A DNA stretch of 64,000 nucleotides from Dasyornis broadbenti (GCA_013397935.1 VZRN01004254.1:2241846-2305845), one strand, 5' to 3'; counted from the first letter of the stretch, positions 35,255 through 49,507 are shown. Notes: generated by a model from the letters alone, not told the origin. Program-made: numbers and translations.

Positions 35255-36593
35255 CTTCTTTTGCAAACACCAGTCCACATAGCTTCTTTCTGATTTGTGC
35301 ACGTTGACTCAGCAGGCCTTGCTTGATTTCTTGTAGGACTTTTGTCCCCTGCTATGACCTCAATGTCAAGATGCTATTTACCTTCTATAAGCTTCAGACT
35401 GAAATAGTAAGTTATTGAGCTGCTCCATTTTCCCCTTCAGGATCCCATTTTGCTTCTCTTCAGCAATCGGTCTGAGGCATAGAAACTGATTTTTTTTCAT
35501 TTTGCATTTGAGATCTGGCCCAGCTTTTGCTCAATTTTGCACTAGAAGTAGTTCCTATTATCTCATGCCTCTTCTTAGTTTAGTTTCCACAAGTAGGTGG
35601 AAGGACAGAAAAAAAATACACCAAACTCGCCATCCCAGCCCAGCTGAGGAGCTCAGAGCACTTTATGTACCTTAAAACATTCCCCTTCCAAGTCTTCCAG
35701 ATGAATGGACTGCTAAATCAAAATCAACAAAAGCCATCAGGACCTTTTCCTTTGTTTGTTCCAATGTTTTCTCTCTCTTTTTTTTTTTTTTTTTTTAAAG
35801 CTTGCACATCTGTGGGGTTTTTTTGTTAAAAAACAAAGGCAGCTACTGATGCATCCTTTTTCGAGAAATTTTTCATACATGTAGTTTTTTCATGGCTTCC
35901 GTACTTGCTATTTGTCAGGCTTCGCAGTCCCTCCATTCGTTCTCTTTGCTCCAGATGAAAACTACCATAAAACAAAACTCCCTCCTCAGCAATGCTGACC
36001 TTATCACTCAGTAAAGAGGTCAGTACTAAGTTTCAAACATCCCTAAACATGACAGACAGCCAGCACACAGACCACAGTGCAGGAAAGAGCCAGAGCAGAG
36101 GTGAGTGTTCCCCTCTGTTGATGCAGCAGAATCTCATTTCTCCTTTACCCTGCTGCTGCTGCATTGTGTGCAGGACTTCGATTCATTTGGTTAATTGCTT
36201 ATCTTGCTCTGTAAAAATACCTGCATTCAAAGCCCTAAATATTTACTTTTCTTATTTGCTGATTAGAAAGTAATACAGCTATAAAGTAATGTAGTAATGA
36301 AATAAAGCTTGAGTGTCTTTGAGTCCTTTTATCCAAGCTATGTATTTTCATGCACAGTACAGGCAAGCTGTGAGCACAACATGGGCAATTAGTTATTCAG
36401 TTTGAAATGTCCCCATGTTTACTCTATAACCCCTTTGCAAAATTAATCAGTGGTAAATCCAATCTGAGGTTGTAAGTAGTACGTGCAATTATTTTTTAAA
36501 TTTGTGTTTCTCTACACAGAAAAGGTATCCCAAAAGTTTGTTCACAAAAATGATAGTGAATCATGCCTTGGCCATTCATTTTATTTCTTGCAG
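35255..36593. other. Unique DNA; poly-T run and one donor-like site
   Basis: It holds 19 T at 35778-35796. An acceptor-like CCTCCTCAG at 35981-35989 and a strong donor AGAG|GTGAGTG after 36100 enclose a frame with ATGs at 35992 and 36049. That frame would leave phase 1, which does not fit the next candidate at 36594 (phase 0), so the two cannot be directly joined. No gene is claimed. Confidence 0.4.
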
Positions 36594-36686
36594 ACAGACT
36601 ATCCAGAAACATTAAAAGCTCAGCAAGCTGCTACACGTAGCAAAAAAAAAACTTCAAAGGAGGACATTTTACCAACAACTAGAAAG
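36594..36686 (+). other. Candidate coding exon, 93 bp, phase 0-0
   Basis: A strong acceptor (CATTTTATTTCTTGCAG) ends at 36593 and a donor AGAAAG|GTATTG follows 36686; the donor's +4 to +6 bases are weak. The 93 bases are exactly 31 codons, open only in phase 0; the other two frames contain stops. The translation is hydrophilic and lysine-rich (begins TDYPETLKAQQ, contains RSKKKTSKED) and looks more protein-like than most frames here. An exon divisible by three with phase-0 ends would suit a cassette exon inside a long intron. I do not recognise the protein, and no partner exon of matching phase is visible nearby. Confidence 0.25.
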
Positions 36687-39600
36687 GTATTGTCTAGTTT
36701 TCTCCTTAAGGCACCTCAGACCATTTATGGCTATTAAAAGGTCATCAGGTCTGCAGAGGGAGAGAGAAAACTGAAGAGTCAAAAAACTTCTACTGAGAGT
36801 AAGTTGCTCACAGAACTTTAGTTTTGTGCATGACAGGAGTCCAGATCAAACAAGTCTATGAAAAGCTAAAGTACCAGTAATAAAAGCCCCCTTTTATACT
36901 GGTTCATGTCCAAGGGATTATTGCCTTTCTTGACAGGCAAAAATTAGCTCTCTGGTACCATTCTGCATCAATACCTTTTCTGTTCTCCCGGGTGCTCTGT
37001 TTGAGAGGTACAGACAATAAGCTGCATCCTCCTGAGCCCCTACATCTTCTTTGGGCACCATGTGGTTTTAGAAATCTGCTGATAGAGTGTATCACAGCAA
37101 GTAGCAAAGTTCAGAGATGTAAGAAACAAATGCTGGCTCTTGAAAATACTGGATGGGAAAAAATATTCTGCTTTTCCACTATCATCTAATAGCAAGTGAT
37201 TGTTCATAGCTGAAACTAGGCTGTGAGCTTTTGTTATTAATCATAGGGATTTTCTCAAATAAAAGCCCCTGGGAAATCCAACATCTTCATCAGCCTTTGT
37301 TCCCTTCAGTCCACCATCACTCTGCCAGGTTTGTGTCCATTCTAACAAAGCTTCAGCCAAAACATTGCCACCCAGCTCCAACTATAAGTGGAACAATAGG
37401 ATGAGCTACTTATTCTCTTGTTCTCTGACCTATGCAACCCTTAAAGCACAGATGGCATTCACCCTTGTTTACGACTTCTCTTTAAAAAATTACATTTCCT
37501 CTTACAGTAATATATAGAAACACATATTAGAAGATAGGTGTCCAGCAAGAACAAACAACTGTTGAAAAGTCCAGTCGATATCACTCACCTCCAACTTTCT
37601 CTTGCCAGTAGAAATTAACCAGCCTAAGGCCACAAAGTTCTACTCAAAAAATTTGAAATTTCTTTTGAAATTGAGACCATTTGTTTATTTCTTTGGAACT
37701 TGCTTTTAAATCATGAAGATTGTTGGTTACTGCAGTATGAATTCCTGAACAAAAATATTTTATTTTGTGCATTAGAGCAGAGACTTTCCTCCCAAGCTAG
37801 ATAAACAAGCACATGAAAGGTTACAGGTAAAACATGCAGTGAACTACAGCACTCTGAAAACCAAAGTGCAAGACGGTTTACAAACATTAAATATGTCAAA
37901 TTTTAAAGGTCTTGCTACTCTTCTAATACTGTAGTGGTTTAAATTTTATTTGAGCAGTTCCAAATGTTGATGTCCCAATGTTCATGTATTCTGAGAGCTG
38001 AATTTGGTTTTGCTTAGGCTGGAACTTTTCTTCAGATCATTGTTTTGGGCTCAAAGGTACTACTATAATAACTTACGGACAGCATTTCTGTAGATGAAAT
38101 TGAAGAGAAATAGAAGAAAGGGAAACCTTCGCATGGAGCCCAGCCTAACCCTTTGGCATCCTGAACCACCAAACAAGTATAGAAAATGGCTGACTTTTAG
38201 TAGCTCTCCTTTTTGTGGAGTTGGGGGTTTTTTAGTAACGACTTGGGGAAAAAGAATACCTGCAATTTTATGTCAGAAAAAAGGAAAAAAATAATGTTAA
38301 CAACAAAACTGAGAATAGTTTGACCTAATTTATAACTTTTAAATAGTGGTTTCACTGAAGTTTCTTTATTAGTATGCAAACCAAGTTCTCTTATCATTTT
38401 TACTCTGATGCTTCTGCTTTCATAAATCATATATCAAGTTGATAAAGAGAAATTCAGCACAGCCCTAGGAAAATTCAACAGGTTGTCAGCTATTTCTTAT
38501 TCAATAATTTATGAGAACAAGATGTCTCCATTACATAAATAATTCCATTGCATTTCATTCAATTATGCTGTTATTTTGAATGTTTACTATTGAGAGAAAA
38601 TGTGGCTTTTGAAGGGCAAAGTGGATGTTCTGGGTTGAAATATATCTTGAGCTCCAGAGATTAGTGATTTGTTATTAATAACCACCCATAATACAGAATG
38701 TTCACATGTAGAAAAATATATTCCTTAAAGAACAAGCAAGATATTCTATGAACCCAAAAGCCACACAGAATAACTCAGATATTTTTCAAATATGTACCCC
38801 TACCTGGAAAAGCAGGATTTGTTGAAACCCAAACTTGCTGCTTACATTATGTGTTGCAATAAGTGGCAGTGTGACAACTCTGACTCTAATATACGACTAA
38901 AAATAGCCAATTGATAAAAAGGTGTCTTTTCCTCATCAGTTGCGTATGTAATCAGAGGACACTGGGACCTCTGAAATTGTTGAAACCTTTGCCCCTTTTT
39001 AAAGTTCTTCTTACTTATTTTCCCTTGAAAGGGATAGCTCATACTTTGTGCAGTCCATCTCACTAAAAACTTTGTAAACATACTGAAATATTTTTTTTTG
39101 TGATTTTGTATTGATGACAACAGGCGGGCATCAAAGGTTGTATGATATATGCGACAGCAAAACTCATATAAGCTCATTGCAACAGGTAACAATTTGTTAC
39201 AGCACCTAATATGTTTTGATAGATAGTTTATTTGGACTGACAATCTAAATTCAGTTAAGGAAACAGTAGCTTTATGCAGCCTGCAGAGAGAATTGCACTG
39301 ATGAGCCCAAAGCTTTCAGAGAACAGCATAAAGTGACCTGGGCAATGCACAAAAGGAGTGAGTTGGGGAAAGTTAAAAAATCCTTTACAAGATAATGGTC
39401 ATTTTGTATGTAAATCTGACAATCACCTTGTATTGTGTTAATGGTCATGAATCTGTACACAGCGTTGTTTGTTGTTTTTAGTCCTTTAACTTTCTGTTGA
39501 GTTAGCATGCAAACAGGAAAAACACACACAAAGCTACTGGGATTGGTTTACTTTGAACTCCTTACCAGCTAAAAAACAAGTTACACCACTCTCTCTTGAT

Positions 39601-40660
39601 TTGGATTTTCAATATCAGCTACTTCAAGTTGGTCTTATCTATGCTGGTGAGGTCTACCTGCTGCCATTTCCCAGGTACTGATTTCCATTTTATATTACTT
39701 TTGTTAAGGTTTGTGTTCTAAAGCAGTGGTCTTCCTATGCTCCCTTTAATTCTGTGTTCTGTTTCTTACTGGATCATACAGCAATGACTGGGGCATTTTG
39801 GGTGCTCTAGGTATGTGACTGCCACATCATGGCATTGCTACAGTGAGTTGTCCTGAATAACTGTAAACTCTAATTTATTATATCATCTAGTAGGCAATAG
39901 GAAATACAAAAAACTACAGATGCAATTTGTCTGGGATCCATGTATATTATTGATAGTGAATGTATTGTATGCACTCCAACAGCAAGAGGTTTTTAAAGTG
40001 TTTAATCCAGTCTGAAGTTTGATTCTGATTTGCTTCTAAATACAAAAGATGCACAAGTTTTGTTAATGCCATCTATCAGCTACTGGAAGAATAAGCATCT
40101 TTCAAAAGTTTACTGTCAATAGACTAAATGAGTGGATAGCTTGCGTTAGTATGCTGCCAAATTTACCTCTTGGTTCCTCTTGCTGTTTAGTATATGCAGC
40201 CTTGATTTGCTCTTCTGTCATTATGTTTTTTTATGTCTCTGTTTCCCAAATTTACAGCCTTAATCAATGGCATGTTTCACCTTTCTTTTCAAAGTATTCC
40301 TCGGCACATAGCAGATCATACCTAATGGTTTTCTGCTGCAGCTGCTAAGTTCACCAGTTTTCCAGATAACTGCAAGTGTATCTGCGTTTCAGAACTGAGA
40401 TGTCATGTTGGGATCCCATTAATAGGGCATAGCTGTTGGACTGTAACACAACTCTCATATCACAGGTAACAGGAGAAGCACACAAAAATGTCTCTGATGA
40501 CCAAAGACACATCATAAAACCACATTTTATGTTCATTTAGTAGTAATCTTTTGTCTAGTACATGTAGTCAGTGAAGTTGAATGATTATTCATCATATTGT
40601 TAAATTGATGTCTAGAGCAGGTTAGGTAGATATCACCCTATCCCACAACAACTATATTTA
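36687..40660. other. Unique AT-rich DNA without a recognisable gene
   Basis: No gene is supported. The longest frame is 133 codons on the minus strand (38842-39243); it has no recognisable motif and is about the longest expected by chance. No mobile elements are visible. Confidence 0.55.
38842..39243 (-). other. 133-codon open frame, unrecognised, probably chance
   Basis: This is the longest open frame outside repeats. The composition is rich in K, F, Q and S as expected from AT-rich random sequence, with no signal peptide, membrane segment or domain signature. By a rough calculation (stop frequency near 7% per codon) about one such frame is expected in 64 kb on two strands. Confidence 0.07.
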
Positions 40661-41155
40661 TAGAATCATAGAAAGGTAAGGGTTGGGAGAGACCTTAAAG
40701 ACCATCTAGTCCCAGCTGCTCCCTGCCATAGGCAGGGACACCTCTCACTAGACCAGGTTGCTCAAATACCCATCCAACCTAGCCTTGAACACCTCCAGGG
40801 GTGGGGCATCCACAGCCTCCCTGGGCAACCTGTTCCAGTGTTTCAGCACCCTCACAGTAAAGAAATTTTTCCTAATATCCAGCCTAAATTTGCCCTCTTT
40901 AAATTTTTACCCATTACTCCTTGTCCTATCACTACAGTTCCTGATGGAGAGTCCCTCTCCAGCTTCCCTGTAGGTCCCCTTCAGATACTGGAATGTTGAT
41001 GTGAGGTCTCCACTCAACCTTATCCTGGATGAACAGCTGCACCTTTCTCAACCTTTGTGAGGGAGGTGCTTCAGTGCTCTTATCAATTTTGGGGCCCTGC
41101 TCTGGAATTGCTCCAACAGTTCCATGTTGACTGCTTTTACACCAAAGAGTTCTGC
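40661..41155 (-). mobile_element. CR1 LINE 3' end, minus strand
   Basis: Read on the minus strand this is the last part of a CR1: remnants of the ORF2 C-terminus, then the 3' UTR (CACTGGAACAGGTTGCCCAG, AAGGCTAGGTTGGATGGGTA, CTAGTGAGAGGTGTCCCTGC, AAGGTCTCTCCCAACCC), and the terminal octamer repeat TTTCTATGATTCTATA at 40661-40676. It is 5'-truncated near 41155, the usual fate of CR1 insertions. Divergence is moderate. The frame on the plus strand at 40758-40973 is the antisense of the element. Confidence 0.95.
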
Positions 41156-44100
41156 ATTTGGTCGCATGAATGTCTTTTATGACAGTATTAGATTAGGGAC
41201 TGGATTGGAATTACAGATTAAGTGACAATAGCCAGACTGCAGTTCTCCTGACATCATTTAATGGTTTCCCCCACGTACTGAGGACAGTATGAGGAACCCA
41301 GTGATGTTTGCTCTGCAACTGCTAACTAATCAGCTGTACTTTATTTGTGCCTCAGCTCGCACAACACCTAGATCGTTTACAGCTGATGGAATTGTGCAGC
41401 CAATGCTGAGATCTTATGTTTACTCAGGCTGCCAGACACCATGCATGCTGATGTGAGAGGTACCTGCCAAATCTGAATTGTTGCCTTTACTGATGTAGAT
41501 AGTAATGAACTGTAATTACCATTCAGCTTTCCATATGTCACTAAAGAAGTTGTGTAATTAACTCCACATTTAAATATGATTCATCTATACAAAATTAAAT
41601 GTGTCTACTGGATCCAGGAGCCTTAAGGTTCTTCAGGATTTCAATTGCTTTTCTAATTTCTTTGAGGTAGGGGCTATGTTAATTTTGCAGTGCTTTGGAT
41701 GACCTATTTCTTTATGATTTATTTATTCATAGTTTGCTGCTTATCATCTGAGAGTGTACTTAGATGATATATAAAAACAAACTCAATTAAAAAAATTAAG
41801 CTAAAAATTGTTAAGTTGGCTCCAGTTTTGATACTTACAAATTTTAAAAGTCTTATAGTTTGATATAAGTAGTTTGGCTAACTGTTTCACAATGTATATT
41901 CTTTTAAAATACAAAAGAAATTCCAACCAAAACAAAAAAGCCTCTAACATGTTGTAATGCTTATTTGTAACAAAATATTTAAATTGCCCCAGCTTGATAT
42001 TTCAGGCTTTGACTTTGTGAAAAATTCGTAGATCTTGGAAATTCTTACTGAATAGACAGCTACTAATTTGACTAAGTGTCTCCTTTCAGTCGCTGAATTG
42101 TCTTTCTCAACCCAATAGAGGGTGAAAGAAAAGAAAAGTGTTGAATGAGGTGCTCAAAAAGAGAAAAAACTCTTTCTAAAAACTGCTTAGCAAACTCTGA
42201 TAAAACATGTTACCTCATGGTCTTTAACCATGTGGTTACCATATGTGCCATCTTTCCCAGATCATAATATTTCCATTTTTCCTGATTCAGTTTTTCTGAG
42301 TTGACAGAGTCAAAGCTGTTGAGTTTTACCTTGATTTGGTTCCCCTCCCACTCATACCCATACATCATATCCTGGATTCAAATATAAGATCATTGCAGCT
42401 TCTCCAAAAGGTATAAAATACAACATGTTGCTTAACAATGACATTTTCTATTTGTCTCTATGATCATACACCCCAGGAAGATGCAGAGCTTAGCTATACA
42501 TTTCCTATGTTACATGTAATCTATCGACAACAAAAAATTACCTAAAGGACATCACTGTCACAGCTTAAAAGAACGTATTTCTTTGGTAAGACTGGTGTAG
42601 TCTTTTGAACTTCATAACTGCATGCACAGTTGCAGAAAACAGATTACATTAATTTGGAGAGTTGTATAAATGTGCAGCAGTGTTTTCTGGAATGGATATG
42701 CTATAGGACCGATTGAAGATTACAGGACAGATGAAGCAAATCCAGTTCCAAGATCCACACATGTTGTTTTAGTGACAGGCTGAGACATATCAAATCCTTG
42801 AAAAAACTAAACATAAAGGTTAAATTAATGGTTCCACCAGGATCTATTCTATTTTTTTCTTTCAGAAATGATGGGCAGTCCTATGACTTATGACTCCTAA
42901 TAAACAAGTCAGTTTTTACCAATAAAGTAACAGATCAGAGATAAACACAGGAACAATTCTAGCTGTTGTGCAAATGAGTCTTCACAACTTTTGTAAAATA
43001 AGAATAACAACTTCACCATAACAAAAATGTGTGATCCTAAAACTTCCAAATACCTTAGGAATTAAGACAAATAAACAAACAAGCACAACACTCCACAAAT
43101 TCAGTCTGAATTACAGAAAAATGTGCAGAGTTTATAATTTTTTCAAGCATTTCCAAAGGTAGTGTCAATCAAGTCATATTGAAAAGGCAGCCTCAGTAAA
43201 TGTGTGAGGCATTATGTGAGTAGATTAGCAGGAATTCTGACAAACATGGAAATACTGTCAATGGTACACTGACAAGAACTGTAACTAAATAGGAATCAGA
43301 TTGAATCACAGTAGTGTGGAGTAAATTAAATTGGGGAACTTGAAGGAGACCTACCCATGTGTATATAAAGTACATTTAACAGAAGGATCTCTTACTGAGC
43401 TGTTACCTAGACACTTAGCAAGGTCTTGCTGTAAACAAGAGGGCAGCAGATGACTGGGTTTATTTAAATTAAAAGTCACAAAGAGTGAAATTCAAACGGC
43501 TGAAGCAAGGGCCAACAATGTACCTCTATTAGCAGAAGCTGCTAGTAGAAACTTTTTATGGAAAGTCTTTTTCCTTACTGCATCTCATTCTGTGAGATGG
43601 GCCACTTTTAAGGATTAATACTGTTAGTCCCACACAGTATTGCACATATTTGTGATGAAATGTTAACGTTGCCTAAAGGTGTTTGGTTAGACTCTGAGGA
43701 AAGCACTGTCAGGTACGTCTACCCTTAAACAGAGGCACTTTTGTCACCAGAAAACAGTGAATGTGTTATCCTAGTTGGGATGGCTGACTGTCTCTCTCTG
43801 CCCTCTGAAGCATTTACCATCTCAGATATTCCTGGGGAAATGACACACAAAATGACATTTATTTTCCTACTGTCTGAGATTTGTAGATGGATCCATGACT
43901 TGTTTCTTCTATGAGAGTCAACCTAAAATGCGCATGAGCCACATCTTGCAACATCCCTGCTGTTTGCAAGCTGTATTTGCTATCCTTGATAGGCATTGCA
44001 TCATTTTCTGGAGGTGAGTAGCACTTGAGACATCAAATGGCATGGATTGTCTTCTTGTTTTGCTTTTTTGTTTTTCTGTCAGAAGCTCCTGATGATTCTG

Positions 44101-44900
44101 ACATCAGTGTCCAGCAGTGCAGCACTTCTTTTGATTGAAGCTAAGTGACGAGGATATGTGCCATCTGGGCACATATTTTAACTGAATGTCACATTAGAAT
44201 CTGATTAAAAAACCTTTATCAGTTGTCATTTTATGAAGTTGCAATATTTAAAATCTGTACTTCGTTGCAAACTGCTTGAATCCACTGAAAAATTCTCACT
44301 ATTATGTAAAGTCTCTGACTTTGGGAAAAGTTAATACTTTGTACATAATCATACATAAAGATTTTTATTTTTTTTAAAAAATAACATCATGTAAAAAACT
44401 AGAATCATTGTCCAGGACAATTTTTCACAGGCAAAATAAATTAATCTATTCCAAATTTGCTACCAAAATGTGCTTTTTTTTTTCTCAACTCGACCTATGG
44501 TTTAGCAGATGAAATAAAAGTTTTCCTAATGCTCCTCTAAGGACACTCTAAAATATCTCTGGACCTTCTCTTTCATTTCTTTTACCTCCACCCAAGTTTC
44601 ATGTTCTCTTTTCCACTATTTTCCATTAAAACCTGTTTTTCTACACAAAAATCTCACCCAATTCCAAGAAAGACCTCTTACAGTGATAAAAAGGTTTCAG
44701 AATGCACTGTCCCTGGCATCTCTGACTAGTCACTTCAGGTTATTTTCTGACATGTCTGATGTTCAACTTTATATCTAGAAATTATTATCCAGATTTCATC
44801 TGAGCTCAAGCAAGATTTTTACTGTACTGGTATTGTGCTACTTTGTGTAGCACCTACAACTTAAAATTATGAGCACATGAATTGTTTTAGGCTGAGACAT
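41156..44900. other. Unique AT-rich DNA without a recognisable gene
   Basis: Open frames are 60 codons or fewer and there are no recognisable repeats. It is the emptiest stretch of the window for open frames. Confidence 0.65.
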
Positions 44901-47900
44901 CAGTCATTACTCCCTGCAACACTGCCTATTTTTGCTATGGCTCATTCCTAAGGTAGCAATGCCAGAGCCAATGTCTCTGTCTTGACTCGACCACTCACTT
45001 GTTCCAGCAAAGTGATGTAATTTTGCATTGTTTCCCAAATGTTTGGTTTGTGCAAGAAGCCCTTTGAATAAGATTTTCTGGGTGCCATCTCTGAACTCCC
45101 CAGATCCTTCTGGCTCTTTTGCATTTTCAATTGTGTGTGGTGTATCAGAGCACTGCAACCTACTTTAAAGAGAGTCTTTGCTGACACACATGTCAACAAT
45201 TTTTAATTGCTTTATTCAAGTCTATCTTTTAATCTTCAAAGAGTCTTTACCCAAGTTTTGGTTTTAGATCCTGCTTAGAGGTCATGTCAGAGACAGTTCC
45301 TGAAACTGTTAGATGCTTTTTCCTCTTACCAGTAACTCTTCTATACATTTACATCTCCCTGAAGTCTGTTTTTAAAACATGCCAGTCATTTTTTTGCTTT
45401 TGTGTGGTCTTTGGTACTTTTCCAGGGACTGAAATAGCTGCATTGTGTCTTTTGCCTAAGCTTCACTGAAAACAATGAAAAATCTCTATTACTTCAGAAA
45501 CTGCTATTATGAAAACTAAATTTCTGATTAATTTTCTTTTTGATGGAAAACTCTCTTCATCATTACAGATAATGCTGTCTTTACCTCTGTGTTTCTGGAG
45601 AATTTAACTCGCAGTGGGTCTCTTAACTGTCTAGAGTTGAACTAAAAGTATTATTGACCGGATGGTCATTTGTACTTCACTCCAGCTTTCCAAGGTGTGA
45701 GGTCCGTGCAAGGTGAGAAATTTGGCTCATGCTAGAGCCTCATGCTGCCTGGGAACTTCAGCTGCATTGCTTGAGGTGAGAGAAGGCAGGGAAGGTATCA
45801 CCACCCTACTTGTCACTCAGCTATTCTTCATCCGTATGCACATCTCCTCAGCATTTAATGCTTAAACTTCAGTTCTGGCATCATCTCATTACAGACAAAG
45901 CCTGTTTTGCCACTCACACCAGCAGATGTTGAGTAGATCCAAGGGTACAAACCTTGGAAGGCAATTCCCTGGGAGGATTGTACACACACTTGATCTGCAC
46001 CAAGGACAGGTTGTATTAGCAGGCATGAGTGGAAGAGCACAGTCAAGGGACGATGTTTGACAGGTCAGCAAGCACTTGGGAAAAACATGCTTTAGCCATA
46101 CTTGTCACTTCATGATTATTTCTATCCAGACTCAGTTAATCTGAAAGGAAAGGCTGGGTAGTTTCTCAGATTCTGTATGTGGTAAATAACAGCTTTGCAG
46201 CAGGTAACACTGTGTTATAACACTGAACATATTGAAGACTTATGCAGTGGAAGTAGCCAGTAAATCATTATTTACTGCTAAATAAGCCCCAGTTCTGCAG
46301 GGTTAATGAAAATCAAGTGATGAAGTTGTGGAGATGACTAGATTCAGTTTTGTGGCAGTAACACATGTCTAGATAAAATTCTCTGTCTTCCTACTTCAGA
46401 TTTTCCAAGTGACTTTTAAAATTTTTCCATTAGTCTCATTTTCAGAAACCTGTAACCTGATCTAAGCTTCAGAGCACCTAAGTGACAAATTATTGGTCTG
46501 ATTTTCGTACATCACTGAGTACATCAAGGTCTTACTTTTGAAAATTATCTCATATTTAGCAATAAAATAAGATATAAAGAGCATCTATCTTTAGATACAC
46601 AACAATACATACCCAGACTTCAGATTATTAACTGTACATTACCTTATTAGTCATATTTTTTTATGGCATCAAGGTCACTTCTTTAAGGGACCATAAGAGT
46701 GAATTTCAATACTTTAGAATCACCTAATTAGACAAGTGATATGTTTCTCCCTTCTTCCGAAAAGAAAACAAAAATTACAGAATGCCCAGTTAAAGAATCA
46801 CTGAAATGCCTATGTTCATTGCATTACATTAAACCTAAAGACAAAGGGTTGCATGCAGAGATCTTCCTAGAAAAGACATTAATGTTTGCAAATATTTAGC
46901 TATTACAACAGATCAACACTCAAGTGAGGGCTTGTTTGTTCCTATATCCATGAGATAGAAATGAAATATCTTATGCACATTTATTTTTCTGCAGGGGTTC
47001 TCCATCTTGCAGCATATTTGCTGATTAGTATCAAGTGGAAGAGGCAACTTAGAAGTATGATCTCATTTGTGGGTCTATATTGTCAAGGGACACCAAGAAA
47101 GAGAAGGGGGAACTCCAATGTAACAGAAAAATCTGAATGTGTTTATTCCATGGCTTTCCACCTCTTTTGTCACAGAGAAAGACTGAAAATCTGTTTCTGC
47201 ATATGTTTCCCATTGAATTCAAGACCTGGTAATGCATAAACCATAGTGTAATTTTTTAAAGTCACTATTGCTTTTGACAAATTAATGAGAACAACTGTGT
47301 GTATTCTCCACATTTTAGTTGATGTATAAACAGAGCAGTGGGGTTAATTGTGAAAACTGTTTACTTTTGAGGGGGGAATAAAACCCACTCAGATGCTGAC
47401 TTTTTCAAGCTGTGATTTTTTTTTCCTCCATAGCACATATGCCTTGCTACAATCTGGCAGACATACCCATAAAAAAAAAAAATATCAAACACAACCCAGA
47501 ATTTTTTTCTTTTTTACAGCTTGCAGTAGAAACTATGAATTCATGTAAATTACATACAGTTTCTCCTCTCTATAAAAGTATCAAAATGGCACATTAAATA
47601 TTGGCCTTGAAACTGTGCTGGCATATGTACCTAAAACTAGTCACAGGCAAGGAAAGGAAGCATGCTCAGTTTGAATGAATGTTACCATCTGATAAAACAG
47701 AAATCTGGTTTAATAATATTTCACTTATGTGAGATGTAGTGTGCAGGGCCCAATAGCCTAAAACTTACATTTTCTCTACTGAGAACATTGTTATGAAATA
47801 TAATATCTGCCAAGAACTGTCCCAGCTGTATGCCCTGTGTTTCTCACCACTGTTTTCTCTGCAATAATAGCCTCTCATATTGATTTATGTACATTTACCT

Positions 47901-48513
47901 AGCTCCCCAAGGTTATCCATACTTATGGACATGAAATAATCTGGTATTTTGGCAAACTACAAGGGTTTAAATGAGTCCATTTTTTTGTATGCATCTTGGC
48001 CGAAGTGGCAAATAGGCCAAATATTAAAATACATATTTTATAGTGCATTACTTACATAAATTTTGAACAAGTCCCAGAAATACTTCTCCAGCACTGTTTA
48101 ATTTTTGCCTATTCTGGACCTGAATGATGCTGCAGAGCAGAGCTGGATCACACACCTGAGAATTGTATGATTTGCTAGGACCTTTCTAGGTTACAGTGCC
48201 AAGAAGGGGGACAGGACAAAGCTCTTCCCAGAAGACAACTGGAAAATGCAATGAAAAAGAAGAATTAGATTGAGACAAAGCTGCATCCTGACTTCGTGAG
48301 GTGTTTTGCCAGTTTGACTGAGAGAGGCAGCCCAGCAGCAATCTGAGCAACTGCTCTACATCCAAGCTCCCACCACTCATCATAAATGAATTGATCTTTC
48401 TCCTGGGTAGTGGAGGTACATGATATTCCATGCATCCATAAGTCTGTAGATTCACAGTAAGTGAATTTACATTTATAAATCTTTTGTAAAAACAAAGTTT
48501 CTGGATTCAGTGG
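44901..48513. other. Unique AT-rich DNA without a recognisable gene
   Basis: Open frames are 92 codons or fewer (46961-47239 plus; 48186-48455 minus), none recognisable. There is a short A run at 47471-47482. No mobile elements are visible. Confidence 0.6.
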
Positions 48514-48840
48514 AAATCATAAAATCATGGAAACTTAGAAAAGTTTGGGTCACAAGTGGTCTTAAAGATCATCTAGTCCCAAGTTGCCACAGACAGTGAC
48601 ACATTCTACTGGACCAGGTTGCTCAAAGTCCCATCTAATCTGGCCTTGAACACTTCCAGGGATGGACCATCCACAGCTTCCCTGGGCAAGCTCTCCTGGA
48701 GCCTTACCACTCTCACAGTCAAGAATTTCTTCCTAATGTCTAATCTAAACCTACCCGCTTCCAGTTCAATGCCATTACCGCTTGTCCTTTCACTACCTTC
48801 CCTTGTAAAAAGTCCCTCTCTAATCGTCCAATTTTTAGGG
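48514..48840 (-). mobile_element. CR1 LINE 3' end, minus strand, older copy
   Basis: On the minus strand it shows the CR1 3' UTR order (GACATTAGGAAGAAATTCTT, AGAGTGGTAAGGCTCCAGG, GGAAGCTGTGGATGGTCCAT, TTGAGCAACCTGGTCC, GATGATCTTTAAGACC) and a decayed octamer tail ATGATTTTATGATTT at 48514-48528. It is truncated at the 5' side near 48840 and more diverged near the tail than the copy at 40661. The frames 48606-48854 (minus) and 48619-48891 (plus) are parts of the element. Confidence 0.93.
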
Positions 48841-49507
48841 TTTTTCTCTATCAAGTGTTTCTCAAACTTAGTAGTAGGAATAACAGAATAATGTCAAGGA
48901 AAGAAAATTACAAATGCAGAAATATTTGAACAAAATATTCTATATAAACCGAAGAGGATGTCAATTCTTTATGTGACTGCAAAATATTTCTTTTCCTCCT
49001 GCTTCCCTTCTGCATCTAGAGGGTCCCTACCAGGAAGAAAGGGCAATGACACTACTCGTTATGTGAGTGGTATTTCAAGAGTTCTTACTTTGCAATGTAA
49101 TTTAGGGTCCCAGGTCACTAGCTACATCAGTAGTTAGAGAAGAACAGTCTGTCTTTTTGCTTTTCCTTCCTTCCACATCTTCAGCTGAAAGTCATGCCTT
49201 GCCCTGAGTTTTGCATTGCTAACAAAACCCTTCACCCCACACAGAGCTCAGCATCTTAGCACCTCAAGCAGTGGTAGAATTTTCTGGCATAGCTTTTTTT
49301 TGCAGTGGCCTCATACCGTTTATGACCTAATAGCTGTTCGGTCTTCTTGTCAGCCACATTTCTCAGTCAGTGGCTACAGATCTTCAGATTTAGATTCACC
49401 ATGTTACCCAGCAGGGACAAGTGACACGCTTGACTTCGTCAGAAATATTTAATGAAACTGAAACTGAAGCTTCTTCAGCTGCTATTGCTTTTACAGTAGT
49501 GACATTT
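48841..49507. other. Unique DNA without a recognisable gene
   Basis: One 78-codon frame (49216-49452) without recognisable features; nothing else is seen. Confidence 0.6.

Noticed and set aside
35990..36100. First coding exon with ATG at 36049 and the strong donor AGAG|GTGAGTG
   Set aside because: It would exit in phase 1, and the only nearby downstream candidate (36594) is open solely in phase 0. There is no promoter or CpG island upstream.
43437..43450. Second CTCF-like AGAGGGCAGC core
   Set aside because: The left half of the motif does not match; only the short core agrees.
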